A DNA stretch of 64,000 bases, from positions 2,294,001-2,358,000 of the forward strand of contig JANTQA010000030.1 of NCBI GenBank assembly GCA_027625915.1. The letters run 5' to 3'. Positions 12,861 to 25,633 of the stretch are shown here, piece by piece. Origin of the DNA: Anaeramoeba flamelloides. Taxonomy: Eukaryota > Metamonada > Anaeramoebidae. Within the stretch, counting starts at the first letter, position 1. Each line of letters opens with the position of its first letter. The notes below the pieces were generated by a model that was given only the letters and a program-made list of their open reading frames with translations, did no database searches and was not told where the DNA came from. The position numbers and the translations under genes are program-made.

Positions 12861-14805
12861 AGTCAAAACCACTGAAATCAAGTATATGGTGTTATTTAAA
12901 AGTTACCAAAACATTATATCAATTTACACACTCAAATTCTCTTAAAACTCTGATTTTTAACTGAATATAATAATTTACGTCTACTTTTATTAAGCTAAAA
13001 AAAGTTCTATTTTTTTACCTTTGAGAAGAAATCGAAAGTTTAAGACACTTTCAATAAAATCCACGAAAATTATTTTAGAAACACATATAATCAAACAAAT
13101 CAAAATTTAATAGAATTTTAACAAAAATTCAAAAAGGCAAATAATATTAAAACCTATTTTTTTTACTCTTTTAAAATTTTAAACCATTCATTTTTTAATT
13201 TTTTTAAACTCTTTTTCTGCCAAAGTGGACTAATTTTATTGAAAAAGAGTTTACTTCCCAAAAGTAACAAAAAAGTTAATTTCAACTTTTCTTTTGTAGA
13301 ATTTTAACCCACCTTATCAAAATTACACACACTCTTACTTTGCAATCCAGAATTATATAACGAAAAAGCGATAATATCGTTTATTGAAAGCAGATCCTAA
13401 ATTATGATGAAAGAAATACACAAAAACAAAGATTAAATATAGCCTTAGTGTCATAATCCCTACCACCAACAAAGCAAATCTACAAAAGTAATAATCAAAA
13501 GTTTTATCTTTATCAATTATTGAGGTATTTTTGGATTTTTTAAATAAGTTGATTGTTTAAAAATATAAGTAGTTTTTTTTTTAAGAAAGTACGAATATTT
13601 TATAAATAAATTCAATTCATTATTTAAAATATTTACAACAAGTCAACTTGTCAAACACAAACTTAGATTTATCAACATATATTCCATTGAACGGCGAATT
13701 AGATATTATATGCAACGGGAAAAAACAATGTATATTTTTTCTACCATATATCACACAATGAAAAAATAAATTGAAAAAAACACCCTTTTTTCTCAACTAG
13801 AGACTTTTATAATCCTTTCATCTATTAATAATAAAATTTATTGATAATACAATCAACATCCCAAAACTTAAAAATCTTGAGACTACTGTATTAATTATTT
13901 TTACCATCCTCCTTTTTAAAAAGTCTCTAGTCCAGAAAAAAGGTATTTTTTTTTTTTTTTTTTTTTTGGGGGGGGGGTAACAGAATTTAAATGCTAGCTG
14001 TAACAATGAATTTAACTTTATTTTTACTTAGAGACATTTTCTTTAAGAGATAATTACTAATAGTTTTGAATACACTTATATCATCTAAAAAAAGGCGTTA
14101 CAAGGAAAATAAAAATCACTGCAGTAGTTTTGTTAACAAATGTTTATTGATCCTTTTGTTTTTTTCAAAAATTTAAATTTTTTCCGAATAACTAATTGTT
14201 TTTTTTTTGAACAAGTCTTGTTTATTTTTTCTTAAAATGTGATAATAATTATTTATTTGTTGTTTGATGAAAAAAAAAAAAAAAACAACTTTAAATCGAA
14301 TAGACTTACCTTAGCGAAACTTTATCTTAAAAAATGAACTTTTTGAAACCATCTGAAAAAATCATTAAAAAAATCTAAAATTTAAACTCAACCTGCAAAT
14401 ATCGTCGGACCTCAAACATAAAGTAAAAAAACCACAATTATTTGAAACACCCACAAAATAAAATTCTAAAACTAAAATAATCTCAATAATCTTTGAAAAA
14501 CAACATTTATATTTTTTAAAAAATAATTAAATAAAAACATGATTTATTTCTCACACCATAATGATAAATATGGCATGTAATGATTTTTCCAGAATTTCAA
14601 AAAAAAAAATTGTTTTCAATTTTATAATATATATAATTCTTTCAAGTTCAAAATATTTGATCTCCTATTTGAAAGATATTGAATAAATTTCTAATACTTT
14701 TGAATTTTAATAAAATATCTTCTCAATTATGAAAAAAAAATTTTTTTCATTTTTTTACTCTTTAATTTGAAAAAAAATTATAAGAATAATTAGATTATTC
14801 AAATT
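12861..14805. other. AT-rich spacer, no gene seen
   Basis: A T23 run followed by G9 (about 13945-13978) is the main oddity. No supported gene, and no repeat shared with the rest of the window was noticed. Confidence 0.4.
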
Positions 14806-15040
14806 ACTGACAAATTAAAATATCTCAAAAAATTTTTAGTTCAATTTCCATTTTTATAAATCTTACAACTATTTCTTATCAAATCATCCAGGAGATAGAA
14901 TATTTTCCAGAGCAGCTAATTTTAGAGAGTTTCTAAACACTTTACTTCATAAAATGCTTTATTTAAAGTATGATCAGAATAAAAATTTCAAAAAGGAAAA
15001 TTAAGTAAAAATTTCCAAACTTTAATTGCAATTTATCAGT
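14806..15040. mobile_element. MITE family R5, copy 2
   Basis: A 235 bp element from ACTGACAAATTAAAATA to GCAATTTATCAGT. Internal landmarks AATTTTTAGTTCAATT and AAACACTTTACTTCATAAAATGC match copy 1 at 4192-4426 in the same order and at the same spacing. Confidence 0.75.
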
Positions 15041-15526
15041 AAATTGATTAATAACTTTTCAAAATAATTGCTGATCCAAGATCTCTTATTAGCCAATGAT
15101 ATTTGTTTATCAGCCAAGTTATTAAAAAAAAAAATGAAAAATTAGCAAATGTTTATTATTTTTTTATGATTAATTTTTTCAGGATTGTTACAGATTTTAT
15201 GCTCTGTAAAAAGGTTTTTTAGATCACCATATATTTTTAGAGTGCTTCACTCAAAATACAAAAATACTGGAAAAAAATAGTGTCAAATTCTTGATTACTT
15301 TTCACGAAAGTAAAGTTAACAAAACAAAAAATAATTGAAATTTTCTCAATTCAATTATTCTTTTAAAAATATTTGATCTTAAATCAAATCAATTTCCAAT
15401 ATTCATGTGAAAGTTTTTTATTTTATTTTCAGGTTCCAAACTTAAAATTCTAGCAAAAATAAATAAACTCAAAGAATTCTCATTTTTTTTTAATTTTTCT
15501 TTTTAAATTTTTTTTATTTGATAAAA
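15041..15526. other. Upstream region of the AlaRS gene
   Basis: AT-rich, with T-rich tracts in the last 50 bases before the AlaRS start codon (15527). No defined promoter motif could be recognised. Confidence 0.4.
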
Positions 15527-18500
15527 ATGACTGAAGAAGAACCTAAAGTTTTAACAACACGGGTAAATTTCCTTCTTAAAAAAATCAAAACCTTTTTCTC
15601 GACAAATCTAAACATCAAAAATTTTTTTCTTCTTTTTTTAAAACGACTAAAAAAAAACATCTTCGCTGAAACTTTTTGTGGTGTACCTTAATTTAGGAAA
15701 TCAAAAAATTAGCTCGTCCTGAATTTGAAAAAAACCCTGAAAAGTTTTATCCTACGAAAGTTTTTCAAAAATGGGGATTTACTAGAGCAAGGTGCCCAAA
15801 GTGTGACCATTATTTTTGGAGGCACTCAGAAAAAGTCGAGGTTTGTGGTGATTCAAGTTGTGTTGGATTGTATACCTTTATTGGGAAAGGGTGTGGTATT
15901 GGAAGAAAAGGGCAAAAGCTTTCTTATGAAGGTGCTTGGAAAACATTTAAAAAATCATTTGAAAACGCAAAAATCCCTCACACTACCATTAAAAGATATC
16001 CAGTTGTTGCTAGATGGAGGCCGGATGTTGAATATGTTGCTGCTGGTATTTATAATTTCCAAGTAAGAAAAACAAAACTTTACAATTTTTTTCTTCTTTT
16101 TTTTTTAATCATCCACTCCGTAACATTTTTTACGCTTTGCTCATAACCTCCTTAAAAAACTCTCTAAGAAAACAAGAGAACTTTCTATTAACTAACACGA
16201 TCATCCCTCATCTTTCGAATTACACAAAAAAAATAAAAATATCAAAAACGAGAAGGAAAAAAATACTTTTTCATCACCATTTTGAAAAAAATTTGGGTCA
16301 TTAAAAAAAATTGGGTCAGTCAAAAATTTGTTTTCGTTTTTTAAATAGTAAATATTAGCAAAATGATTTTTGATCAAAGTAAAATTTTATGAACAAATCT
16401 TACATTTAAGAAAAAACCAAAGTCACTATCAATAATAATTTTCAAAGGTAAAATTAAATTGTTGCATTTTAACCTTTTAGAATTACTGTGGAACTCTAAA
16501 AAACAAAAAATGATTTTTAATTGTAAACTTTACTAAAAATAAGAGAAATATTTAATAGGAAATATTAAAATCTATTAATTCAATAAGATATTTATCATTG
16601 TTAATGAACGCAAATTTATCACGGTTAATCTTAAATAACCTTTTAAATCAAATTGAATTATAAAATCTTCCAAAAAAGATGTTTTTTCGAAATAGATTGT
16701 TTTCCACTAATGTTTACAATCAAAACTTCAAAATACCGAAATATCAAGATTTCAGAAACCATTTAAATTCTTAAAATCCCCTTAGACAAACCTTAATTTA
16801 AAACGGTTATTAATTTTTGGTCTTCCCAAACAATGATTAACTAGATCTTGGAATGTAATCTAATAAAAAAAATCAACATTTTTAGTAAAGTTTACAATTA
16901 AAGATAAATTTTTGTTTTTTAGAGTTCCACAGTAATTCTATAAGCACAAAATGCAACAATTTAATTTTGCCTTTGAAAATTATTATTGATAGTGACTCTG
17001 GTTTTTCTTAAATGTAAGATTTGTTCATAAAATTTTACTTTGATCAAAAATCATTTTGCTAATATTTACTATTTAAAAAACGAAAACAAATTTTTGACTG
17101 AACCAATTTTTTTTAATGACCCAAATTTTTTTCACAATGATCAAGTTTTTTCATTCGTTTTCCCTTTTGTTGAAACAAAAACACTAACATTCGCTTTCAT
17201 AATAATCAATAAAAAAATTCCAAACACTTAACTTTAATACAAAACAAAACAAAAACTCACAAAACCAAACCAAATACACAAAAACAACAATCAAATATAA
17301 TAAAAAATACCTTATCGTAAAAAAAAAAAAAATAAAATTTCAACAATTCAAATAGCCATATTGTGTGACTGGCGAAATGGATCCACCAGCTAACCCATTA
17401 ATTGATGCACAATTTTGTTTAAGATTTAATGATTTGGACAACATTGGAATCACTGGAAGGCATTATTCTGGATTTAATATGTTAGGTGTGCAAGTCTTTA
17501 ATAAGCCACAAAAGTATATTTACTTTAAAGAGGAATGTGTTGATTTCAATTTAAGGTGGCTTACCGAGGAATTGGAAATTGGCTTGGACGAAATCACCTT
17601 GATCGAGGATGTGTGGGCCGGAGGTGGCAATTTGGGCCCCTCTATTGAATATTTTGTAGGCGGGCTCGAATTGGGCAATATGGTCTTCATGCAATACAAA
17701 ACCCACCATAACGGGACAAGGGAACCCCTGCAGGTGCAAGTCATTGACGTTGGCATTGGGCTAGAGCGTATTCCATGGGTTGTTAATGGTTCATTAACCT
17801 CATATTTTGACGTCTTCCCATTGGCCATTGAGAAGCTGATCAAGATGACGAAAGCAGAAATTAATTATGGCATCTTAAAGAAATTTGCACCATATTCCTG
17901 CCTCTTGGACGTCGACGAAGCGGAGGGCAAAGTTTCCGAAATTTGGGACAGTATTGCCAAAAAATGTAATTTAACAAAGGAAGAATTGCTTGAGGGTATT
18001 TCCGTTGCCAAAGATATCTTTTTGGTTTGCGATCACACAAGAGCCTTATTGGTAGCCATTGAAGACGGATCCTTACCATCGAATGTTGGTGGCGCATCCA
18101 ACTTGAGAAACATTTTGAGGAGGACATTTGCGGTCTGTGCCAAGAGAGGGTGGATGGAAAAAATGGGGATGGACGGGTTAATGGAATTGTTCCAGTGTCA
18201 CAAAACCGAATTGGCGCCAATCATGGGCGAATTTAAAGAATACAAATCCTTCCGCTCCATTATTGAAATCGAATACAAAAGATGGCTCAACACTGACATT
18301 GATTCCAAAAAGAAATTGGATAAATTACTGAAAAAAAAAAAGGGCAAATTGGCGCCTGAAGATTGGATTCTATGTATCACGTCCTTTGGACTTGATCCAG
18401 AGCAAATCGCTTCATTGACTGGCTTGAAAATCCCAGACAATCTATATTATATGATAGCTGATCACTATGAAAGAAGTGTCCCACCACCACCAGAAAACTT

Positions 18501-19869
18501 ATACCAATTGGCTCATTTGAAACCTACCATTGAGTTATGGAATACCCTCGAGAATAAATTCCAATTTGAAGGCTTCAAAATTGTGCAAGTATTAGAAAAT
18601 AAAAAGGAAAATGACAAATTAAACATAATAATTCTTGATAAATCCATTTTTTACCCCACCTCGGGTGGTCAAATGAATGACACGGGGAAGGTTAGCTTTG
18701 CCTGCAACAAGGGGGAAAAGCCAATGGAATTCGATGTCATCGATGTCCAAAAAAATGCCAAATCCATTTTACTATTTTTAGATCATGAAATACCGACAAA
18801 GGATCCAAAATCTTTAATCGGCACTCAAGTCAGCGGATCTGTTAACGAAAAGAGGAGAAAGCAATTAAAAATGCACCACACGGCTACTCATATTATTTCT
18901 GCCTCAGCTAAAAAAATCTTGGGGCCTCATGTTTGGCAGCATGGTGCCAAGAAAACTGAAAAGCGAGCTAGAATTGATATCACACATTATTCAACCTTAT
19001 CCTTTGAAGAAGAAAGGGCAATTGAAAACGAAGCCAATAGGGTTATACAGTTAGGATTAAAGGTAAACAAATACGACCTTGAGAAACAGGAAGCGGAAAA
19101 AAAATACGGATTCATCTTGTACCAAGGAGGTATCGTGCCAGAAAATACCCTAAGAATTGTGGAAATTGAAGGAACCGATATTGAGGCCTGCTGCGGCACA
19201 CATGTAGATAACACTGCAGATATTTCTTTAATACGTATAATCAACTCGAGAAGAATTTCAGACGGCGTCTTGCGTATTTACTTCGTCGCCTATGCTAGAG
19301 CGCTCGACTTCACCAACCAAGAATCAGATATTGTCCATGATCTAAGCACACAATGGTCCTGCCCACCAAAGGACATAACCCAAACTGGTAAAAGATTTTT
19401 TGAAACTTTTAAACAAAATAAAAAAAAAATCAATGACATGTCCGTTAGTATCATCAAATTATCAATTAATTCAATTTTAAAACAGGAAGACAAAAATTTC
19501 ATTTGTAGATCAAATCTTGAATACAGACACTTTGTTTCAAATGTCCCTCAATTCGCTCAACAACTAAAAGAACTTGAAAAGTCAATCATTTTTTATTCAC
19601 AAGAATATATTTATGGTTTGATCACTAATCCCAATTTAGATCTCAATAAGTTAAAGGCAATCATAATTGGTGACCCGAAGGTAAAAAAAAGACAAAAAAA
19701 TTCTTCCAAAAAAATTCAATTTGTAATGAAAAATAAAGTTATGGTAAAGCCTAAAGGTAAAAAGAAAAAAGTTGCAATACAAATTACACAAATTTCTTCA
19801 TTTGGTGACCAAAAAATTCATAGTATTCAAAAATTTTTACTTGAAAATGGATTTATTGAATTTAATTAA
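15527..19869 (+). CDS. AARS: Alanyl-tRNA synthetase, archaeal type (three exons)
   Basis: Charges tRNA-Ala with alanine in translation and hydrolyses mischarged Ser/Gly-tRNA. Exons 15527-15562, 15697-16062 and 17356-19869 join in phase 0 across GTAAAT...TTTAG and GTAAGA...AATAG introns, giving 971 residues. The N-terminal zinc module typical of the archaeal family is present (C45, C48, C62, C67), followed by the class II catalytic core with the PPANPLIDAQFCLRFND stretch after the second splice. The editing domain carries HTATH (642-646) and C746-C-G-T-H750, the usual metal ligands. The C-terminal part is short and ends in a Lys-rich tail. Known eukaryotic cytosolic AlaRS is normally bacterial-like; archaeal-type copies are reported in diplomonads and parabasalids. 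Intron 2 (1293 bp) contains a foldback element. The start ATG follows a T-rich leader and gives a short MTEEEPKVLTTR exon. Confidence 0.95.
16284..17133. mobile_element. Foldback element inside AlaRS intron 2
   Basis: Two arms of about 256 bases, 16284-16540 and 16879-17133, are near-perfect inverted copies. Examples are AATTACTGTGGAACTCTAAA facing TTTAGAGTTCCACAGTAATT, and ACAAATCTTACATTTAAG facing CTTAAATGTAAGATTTGT. The 338 bp between them is not palindromic and encodes nothing obvious. A target duplication is not clear at the outer edges. The intron's splice sites lie outside the arms, so splicing can remove the element whole. A 63-codon open frame in the right arm (17040-17231) is not taken as a gene. 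Confidence 0.85.
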
Positions 19870-20014
19870 AGAATTTTTTTTTTTTTTTTTTTTTTCCTTT
19901 CTTTTTTTTCAACTTTGAATTGTTCTTGTTTTAGTTCTTGTTCTTTTTTTTTTTTTTTTTTTTTTAATATTTTTTATAATTACTTAGAATGATAATATAA
20001 TTATAGAACACACA

Positions 20015-20077
<63 letters not shown>

Positions 20078-20794
20078 TATATATATGAAGATATATACAT
20101 TTGGTAGAAAGAATGTAATTATTAATTTATATTGAAAAAATGTTTATAATCTAAATGATAATATATATTATTGATACCTATTTTTTAGAAAATAATAAGG
20201 AAATTAATTGTTTTCTTGATTTCATCTTTGTTTTACTTTTAATAAGCAAATATTTTATTCAAAAAATCTTAAATAATAATCTAAATATAAATGAGATTCA
20301 GTTTTTTTAAATTTTTTTTTTAAATAAAAAAGTTTAGAATTAACTAACGAATACCAATTAGTAATTGGAAAATTATTATTGTTTTAAATATCATCTATAT
20401 TGGGTTTAATAAATTTATAACTAAAAAATGAATATAAAGAAATTTTATCCACTATTATAATTATACATTACTCATATACTTAAATATTAAAGACAGAATC
20501 TGGTTTTAATATATCTTAAAGAAATTTTGGTATAATTGTCATATAAATACATAATTAATCTGATAAAAATAACTCTTATTTTATCCCAATTGAAAAAATA
20601 AAAATTATGAATAATAAAGTATTACACTTCAGAATATATTTGATAATTGATTAATTTACCCGAACAAAAATAAGATTCCAGATATTAATAAAAGATGAAT
20701 TTTATTTAATGATAATTATAAAATACAAGTCATTAAATTATTTGATATCTATGTTTTAATAAAACATTGAACAAGTTTATTCGGAAAAATATGA
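19870..20794. other. AlaRS 3' region with pyrimidine tracts and AT/CA microsatellite
   Basis: T-rich tracts directly follow the AlaRS stop codon (19875-19965). A compound CA/TA/CA/TA microsatellite runs from about 20007 to 20087. The rest is AT-rich with no gene seen. Confidence 0.6.
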
Positions 20795-20987
20795 CAGCCA
20801 ATTCAACTTTTAAGGTACAAATTATAAATAAAATTAATATACAAAAAAATCCCATATTAAGGAACTTAATTCCTATTCAAGGGAAATAACTGAGTAAAAT
20901 ATATTTTTAAAAAAATGTAACTTAATTTGAATTTTTTTCTTGTCTTAATTTTTTTCAAAATTTGTATCTTAAAAGTGAAACTGACTG
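20795..20987. mobile_element. Tc1/mariner-type MITE, copy M4 (degraded)
   Basis: Begins CAGCCAATTCAACTTTTAAG and ends CTTAAAAGTGAAACTGACTG, 193 bp. It is the same family as M2 with an internal AATTTGAATTTTTTTCTTGTC stretch. The TA flanks are not preserved (GA at the left, AA at the right). Confidence 0.75.
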
Positions 20988-21104
20988 AATATGTATCTCT
21001 GGATTCAACCTTGTTAGGGGTTCATTCATAATTTACAATGCAACATTTGACAAACTGATGATACCTCTATTGTAGCTTTATCTTTCTTATATAATTCTAA
21101 TACA

Positions 21105-21430
21105 AAAAATCAAATCAGATAACAAAAATCAAAATTATAAAACCTATAGTATAATGATTAGATACTCTAAATTTTGTGATTTAGGAAATTAAAAATTAAT
21201 AAGAAAAACAATAAAAAAATCCAATTTTTATGGAATTATTAAAAATTTTTTTATTAAAATATTATCATGATAAATAAATGGCTAAATTCTGTGGATAGTT
21301 TATTATCTATTTTATTTTGCACTAAAAGAACATTTTTTTTTTAAATCATATTCTTGAATAACTTTTTGCTAAATGTTTTACAGATAATTTAATCTGATTT
21401 TAAGAGGAAATAAAAATCTTATAAATCAAA
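21105..21430 (+). mobile_element. Decayed LINE reverse-transcriptase fragment
   Basis: The sequence aligns by eye with 36740-37010 of the family A LINE. TATAATGATTAGATACT corresponds to the motif A region, ATAAGAAAAACAATAAAAAA to the following helix, and AAATGTTTTACAGATAATTTAATC to the FADD motif region (AAATGTTTGCAGATGATTTAATT). No open frame survives, so this is an old relic. Confidence 0.6.
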
Positions 21431-22380
21431 AAAAAAAAGATTTTAGTAAATGCAACTATTTCGCATAGTTGGATTAAAATATAATCCAGGTTATAATAGT
21501 CATTTCAAAAGATTTCAAAAAAGAATAAGTGTGCGAGTATTAATTTTAATAAAATTACACATCTTAACAATATTTTCAAAAATTCTAAAAAAATAACTAT
21601 TTTTTATCAATTATTTTTTATTACCATTTATATTATGGACATGAATTTAAAAATATATTATTTAAAGTCTATGTTCAAAGCCCATTGATGGAAAGAAGAT
21701 AAATTTTTAATTACCTGATAAAAATATTAAAATAATTTATTTGAATTTTGAATTTTTTTTTGTACAACTCAAAAAATACAAATTAAATCGAAAAATATAC
21801 TAATTCTTATTGATAAAACCTGGGTCTACAATTTTAGCAATGGTATTTTTAGTTAATAAAAAAAAAAAACCTGGCTATGTTCAATAGGACTTTTCATTAA
21901 ACAACCAATTTTCATTATTTTATTAGTAAAATTTCCCCTTTCAAATTTCAACAAATAATCTTCAACTTCATTGATTATTTTAGATCAGTTGAAAATTCAT
22001 CTTTAATTTGATAAAATTGAAGAAGTAAAATATTTTTTTTAACAATTGGATTACTTTTCCTAAAAATATTTTTGATTTTTCATTTTTATTAGTACCTTGT
22101 TTTCCCCAAAAAAAGTGCCAAATTTGTTTTACATTATTTATAAAAAAATTTTGAGTACACTTTTGTAAATATCTTGAATACCAAATTTTGAACAATTCAT
22201 TATAAATTTCAAATAGAAACAAACTTTTTTTTTTAAAATGAAAATATAATGTTAAAAAAGCAAATTAAATAAATTTAATTATTTAAATAAAATACGATTA
22301 AGGAAAAAAATAAAAATAAATCAAATATTTATTGTTATATAATAATAGTAATCTATATATATATTCTAATAATTGGGAAA
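21431..22380. other. AT-rich spacer, no gene seen
   Basis: No supported gene. An 80-codon Phe/Lys/Asn-rich minus-strand frame (22222-21980) has the composition expected by chance. The region lies 3' of the PP4R3-like gene. Confidence 0.4.
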
Positions 22381-25300
22381 TTATTTCTCAATAAAAGTCT
22401 TTTGCATTTTTTTGTGATTTTTATTGGAGGGTTTTGAATTTAATGATGATTTAAATGAAGAATGATCATTCACCCTACTTTTTTTCTTAGTAAACATAAC
22501 TTTTTTATTGATATTATTAATTTCTTTTTTGACACTATTTTTATTTTGCTCTTTTTTTTCAAGAAAATTGGGGGACTGTTTTTGATAATTTCTTCCCACT
22601 AAATGATCCTGATTAAGTTTTTTGCCATCATTTTCATTTTCATTTTCATTATTAATTTTGATGTAATTATTATTATTATTATTATTTATATCTTTTACAT
22701 TCAATTTTTCATCTTGTTCATCATCAATTTCATCATCATTTTCTTCCACCCATTCACCAAAACTACGCTTTCGTTCTAAATTTGATTCCTCGGAGCCTTG
22801 TTCAAATAACTTTTTGTTATTTTTTTCAATTTTTTTATTATCGTTTATAATAACTTTTTCTTTTTCTTGAATAATCATTTCCTTTTCCTTTTTCTTTTCA
22901 TTTTCATTTTCCTTTTCATTTTCCTTTTCCTTTCCCTTTCCCTTTTCATTTCCATTTTCGTTACTGTTGCCACCTCCGATTATTTGTTGTGATAAATCAT
23001 GGAGATTATAAATTTTGGTTGGATAATAATTAAAAAAAACTTCAGGTTCTGATAATTCATTATTTTTAGAATCAGAAAGGGAGGAATTTGCTTTTTCATC
23101 AAAAAAATTATTATTAAAATCATCTTCTTGATTTTTTTTGTCCAATTCCAATATGTTGTGAAAAACTTGAGTGTATGTGATTGTTTCTATCCATTTTTCA
23201 TATTTATTTACAATATGAGTGATAACAGATTTAAAATTCAAAATTCGAAGTTTTTCAAAAATCTCCAAGAAGCAAGAACTTAACATAACATTTTTCTTTC
23301 CATATTTTTTTACATTATTAATAAATTTATCCCAAAGGTTATTTGTTAAAGAATATCGGATACTCGCGGTATCGAGAAGTAGCATAAAGGATTTGAAAAA
23401 TCTTGTAGATGCTAAGCACACACCCACAGTTGGCGAATCTAATAGAACATCAAATTTTGAAAAAATTCCTGTTGCTTGGAAAAAAAATCTTCTATTATGC
23501 TTGAGTAGGCAGAATAATAAAAAATCAAAAACTAAAACAATGACTTGATTTTGATCCATTATATCAATTTTGTTATTTAAGCCATGTAAATCAATTAAAT
23601 GATTCTCATCATTTTTATCATTTTCATTCTCATTTTCATTTTCATCTTTTTTTTCATTTATGTTTTTGTTTTCATTTTTATTTTTATTTTCGTTTTCATT
23701 CTCATTCCCATTTGTATTTTCACTTTTGTTTTGTAATTTATTATCAACTACTTTTTGATCAATTTTTTTTTCTGTTTTTAATTCAATTTTATTAATTTCT
23801 TCCTTTTCTTTTATCAATTTTAATTTGTTTTCTTGTTTTTTATTCTGAATTTCAAATTCAATTCCCACTATGTTTCCCCCCCTTTCAATTTCTTTATCAA
23901 TTTGTGTTTCAATCATGTTATTATTGTTGTTGCCACTTCCCTTTTCATTTTCATTTTCTAAAACAGTTTTAAAATTATTTTCCCTTCCCCCCCTTTCCTT
24001 CATTTCCACTTCTTTTTGTTTTTTTAATTCATTTTCTTCAACATTTTCTTGATTTTGATTATGGTTTGCCATTTTTTTAATTCTTATATTTTCATCCTCA
24101 ATTTCATTTTTATGATTTTTATTATCCTTTACTGGTTTATAATTTTTATTATCATTTACTATTTCATTTATTTTTTCAATTTCAGTTTCAATGTCAGTTC
24201 CATTATCAGAATATGTTTCTGTTATATTATCGGTTTCTGTCTCACTATAATTATAAGAGTATTTATCTGAAACGATTTCTGTATTGTTTAAAGACCGATT
24301 ATTCTTCTTATTTTTTTTTTTTTCATCTTCAATGAAATCATAAATTTGTTCAAATAAATCTTGTAAGATATTTTCATAGAAAATTTGTATAAAGCGTTCC
24401 TTTGGTACCCAATTTTCTAAATTTTGGGGATCCAATAATAGCTTAAATAAATCAATTATTAAGAATTTGACATTACTTTGAACTGACTTTTTTTTGATCA
24501 TCAATGAAAGAGAATGAAAGAATTGATAATTCTCTTGTTGTTGATTTTTGTTAATTAAATATTTTCTTATATTATTGGAGTTTTGGAAAAATAACTCATG
24601 TAAAATTTCAAGAGTTTGGATTTGAATTGTATTTTGTGAATTTTCTAATCCATGTTGAAGAATTTTAAGGATATATTCCCCATTAATTTCTTCAAAAAAA
24701 TATGTTTGAAATTGATGATTTATTTTCATTGTTTTCACCAAATTAAAAAAGATAGAAAATAAAAAATTATGGGAATGTGATTGTGGATTTGTATGATTAA
24801 AAATCTTATTTAATACTTTAAATAATATATCATTTTTCTTTAGAAGTTCCAAAATTAATAATTCTGTTTGATTAGTTAAAGCAGTAAATGACAAAATAGC
24901 AGTGTCACCAAGAAATGAAAATAAAACATTTTCTTTGATAAATTTAATAATTGAACCATAATTAATTAAATCTATTAAATCTATTGGAATTTCAATCATT
25001 TTTTCAAATTCTATTTCGTTAAACAAAAATGATCGAAGCTCAGTCTTAATTAAATTCGGTTCTTTTGTTTTGATTATATATGTGTTATTAGTTTGATTAC
25101 GTTCACTATTTATTTGATTGTTTTCATTCTTGCTTTCATTTTCTTTGAAATTTTCATCTTCAATTTCACTTTTATTATTTTTTTTATTTTCATTATTTAT
25201 TTGTTTGTTTGTAATAATTTTCTCTTTTCCGCGAACAATCTTTTCATTTGCATTTTTATTTTTGTTTTGTAATTTTAAATTGTTATGCTCTTCTTCTTTA

Positions 25301-25633
25301 CTAATTAAATTTGTATTTAATTCCATTTGTTTTGGGATATCATTGATATTTTTTAATTCATTTTCTTTTTTTTTCATTAATTGTTATAATGTCAAATGAA
25401 TTATCCATTTTTTTAATACTATCAACACTATGATATTTTCTTGGACTTAATGGATCATATTCTAAAATACCAATAGCTTCAAATATTCTGCTTTGGGCCA
25501 ATAATTGGTTAACTAAATCCGAATTTCCAAAATTAATCAATAATTTAAATATTTCAAATAATAATCCAAGATTCTTAAGATCAGGTCTAGTTTCTAATTC
25601 CCTAAGAATTTGAAAAAATAAATCAAGAAAATT
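22381..25633 (-). CDS. PP4R3/SMEK-like phosphatase 4 regulatory subunit, middle and C-terminal block
   Basis: PP4R3 (SMEK, Falafel) targets protein phosphatase 4 to substrates in the nucleus and at centrosomes. The 5' part of this block (25633-25358) encodes NFLDLFFQILRELETRP, then ILEYDPLSPRKYHSVDSI, matching the family's armadillo-like core around its conserved LEYDP. The long frame 25377-22381 (998 codons) continues the family: a Leu-rich helical core, then a block resembling the family's late core (FDFLLFCLLKHNRRFFF, VMLSSCFLEIFEKLRI, VITHIVNKYEKWIE). These are split by two very Asn/Glu/Lys-rich inserts, with a charged tail. The two frames overlap out of phase at an A9 run (25366-25374), so continuity needs a one-base change or an unrecognised intron. 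The upstream edge is preceded by AG, as for a splice acceptor. The N-terminal block lies 5.4 kb away at 31782-31016. Confidence 0.8.

Noticed and set aside
17520-19502. Several 60-120 codon minus-strand frames opposite AlaRS
   Set aside because: Shadows of a well-supported coding exon.
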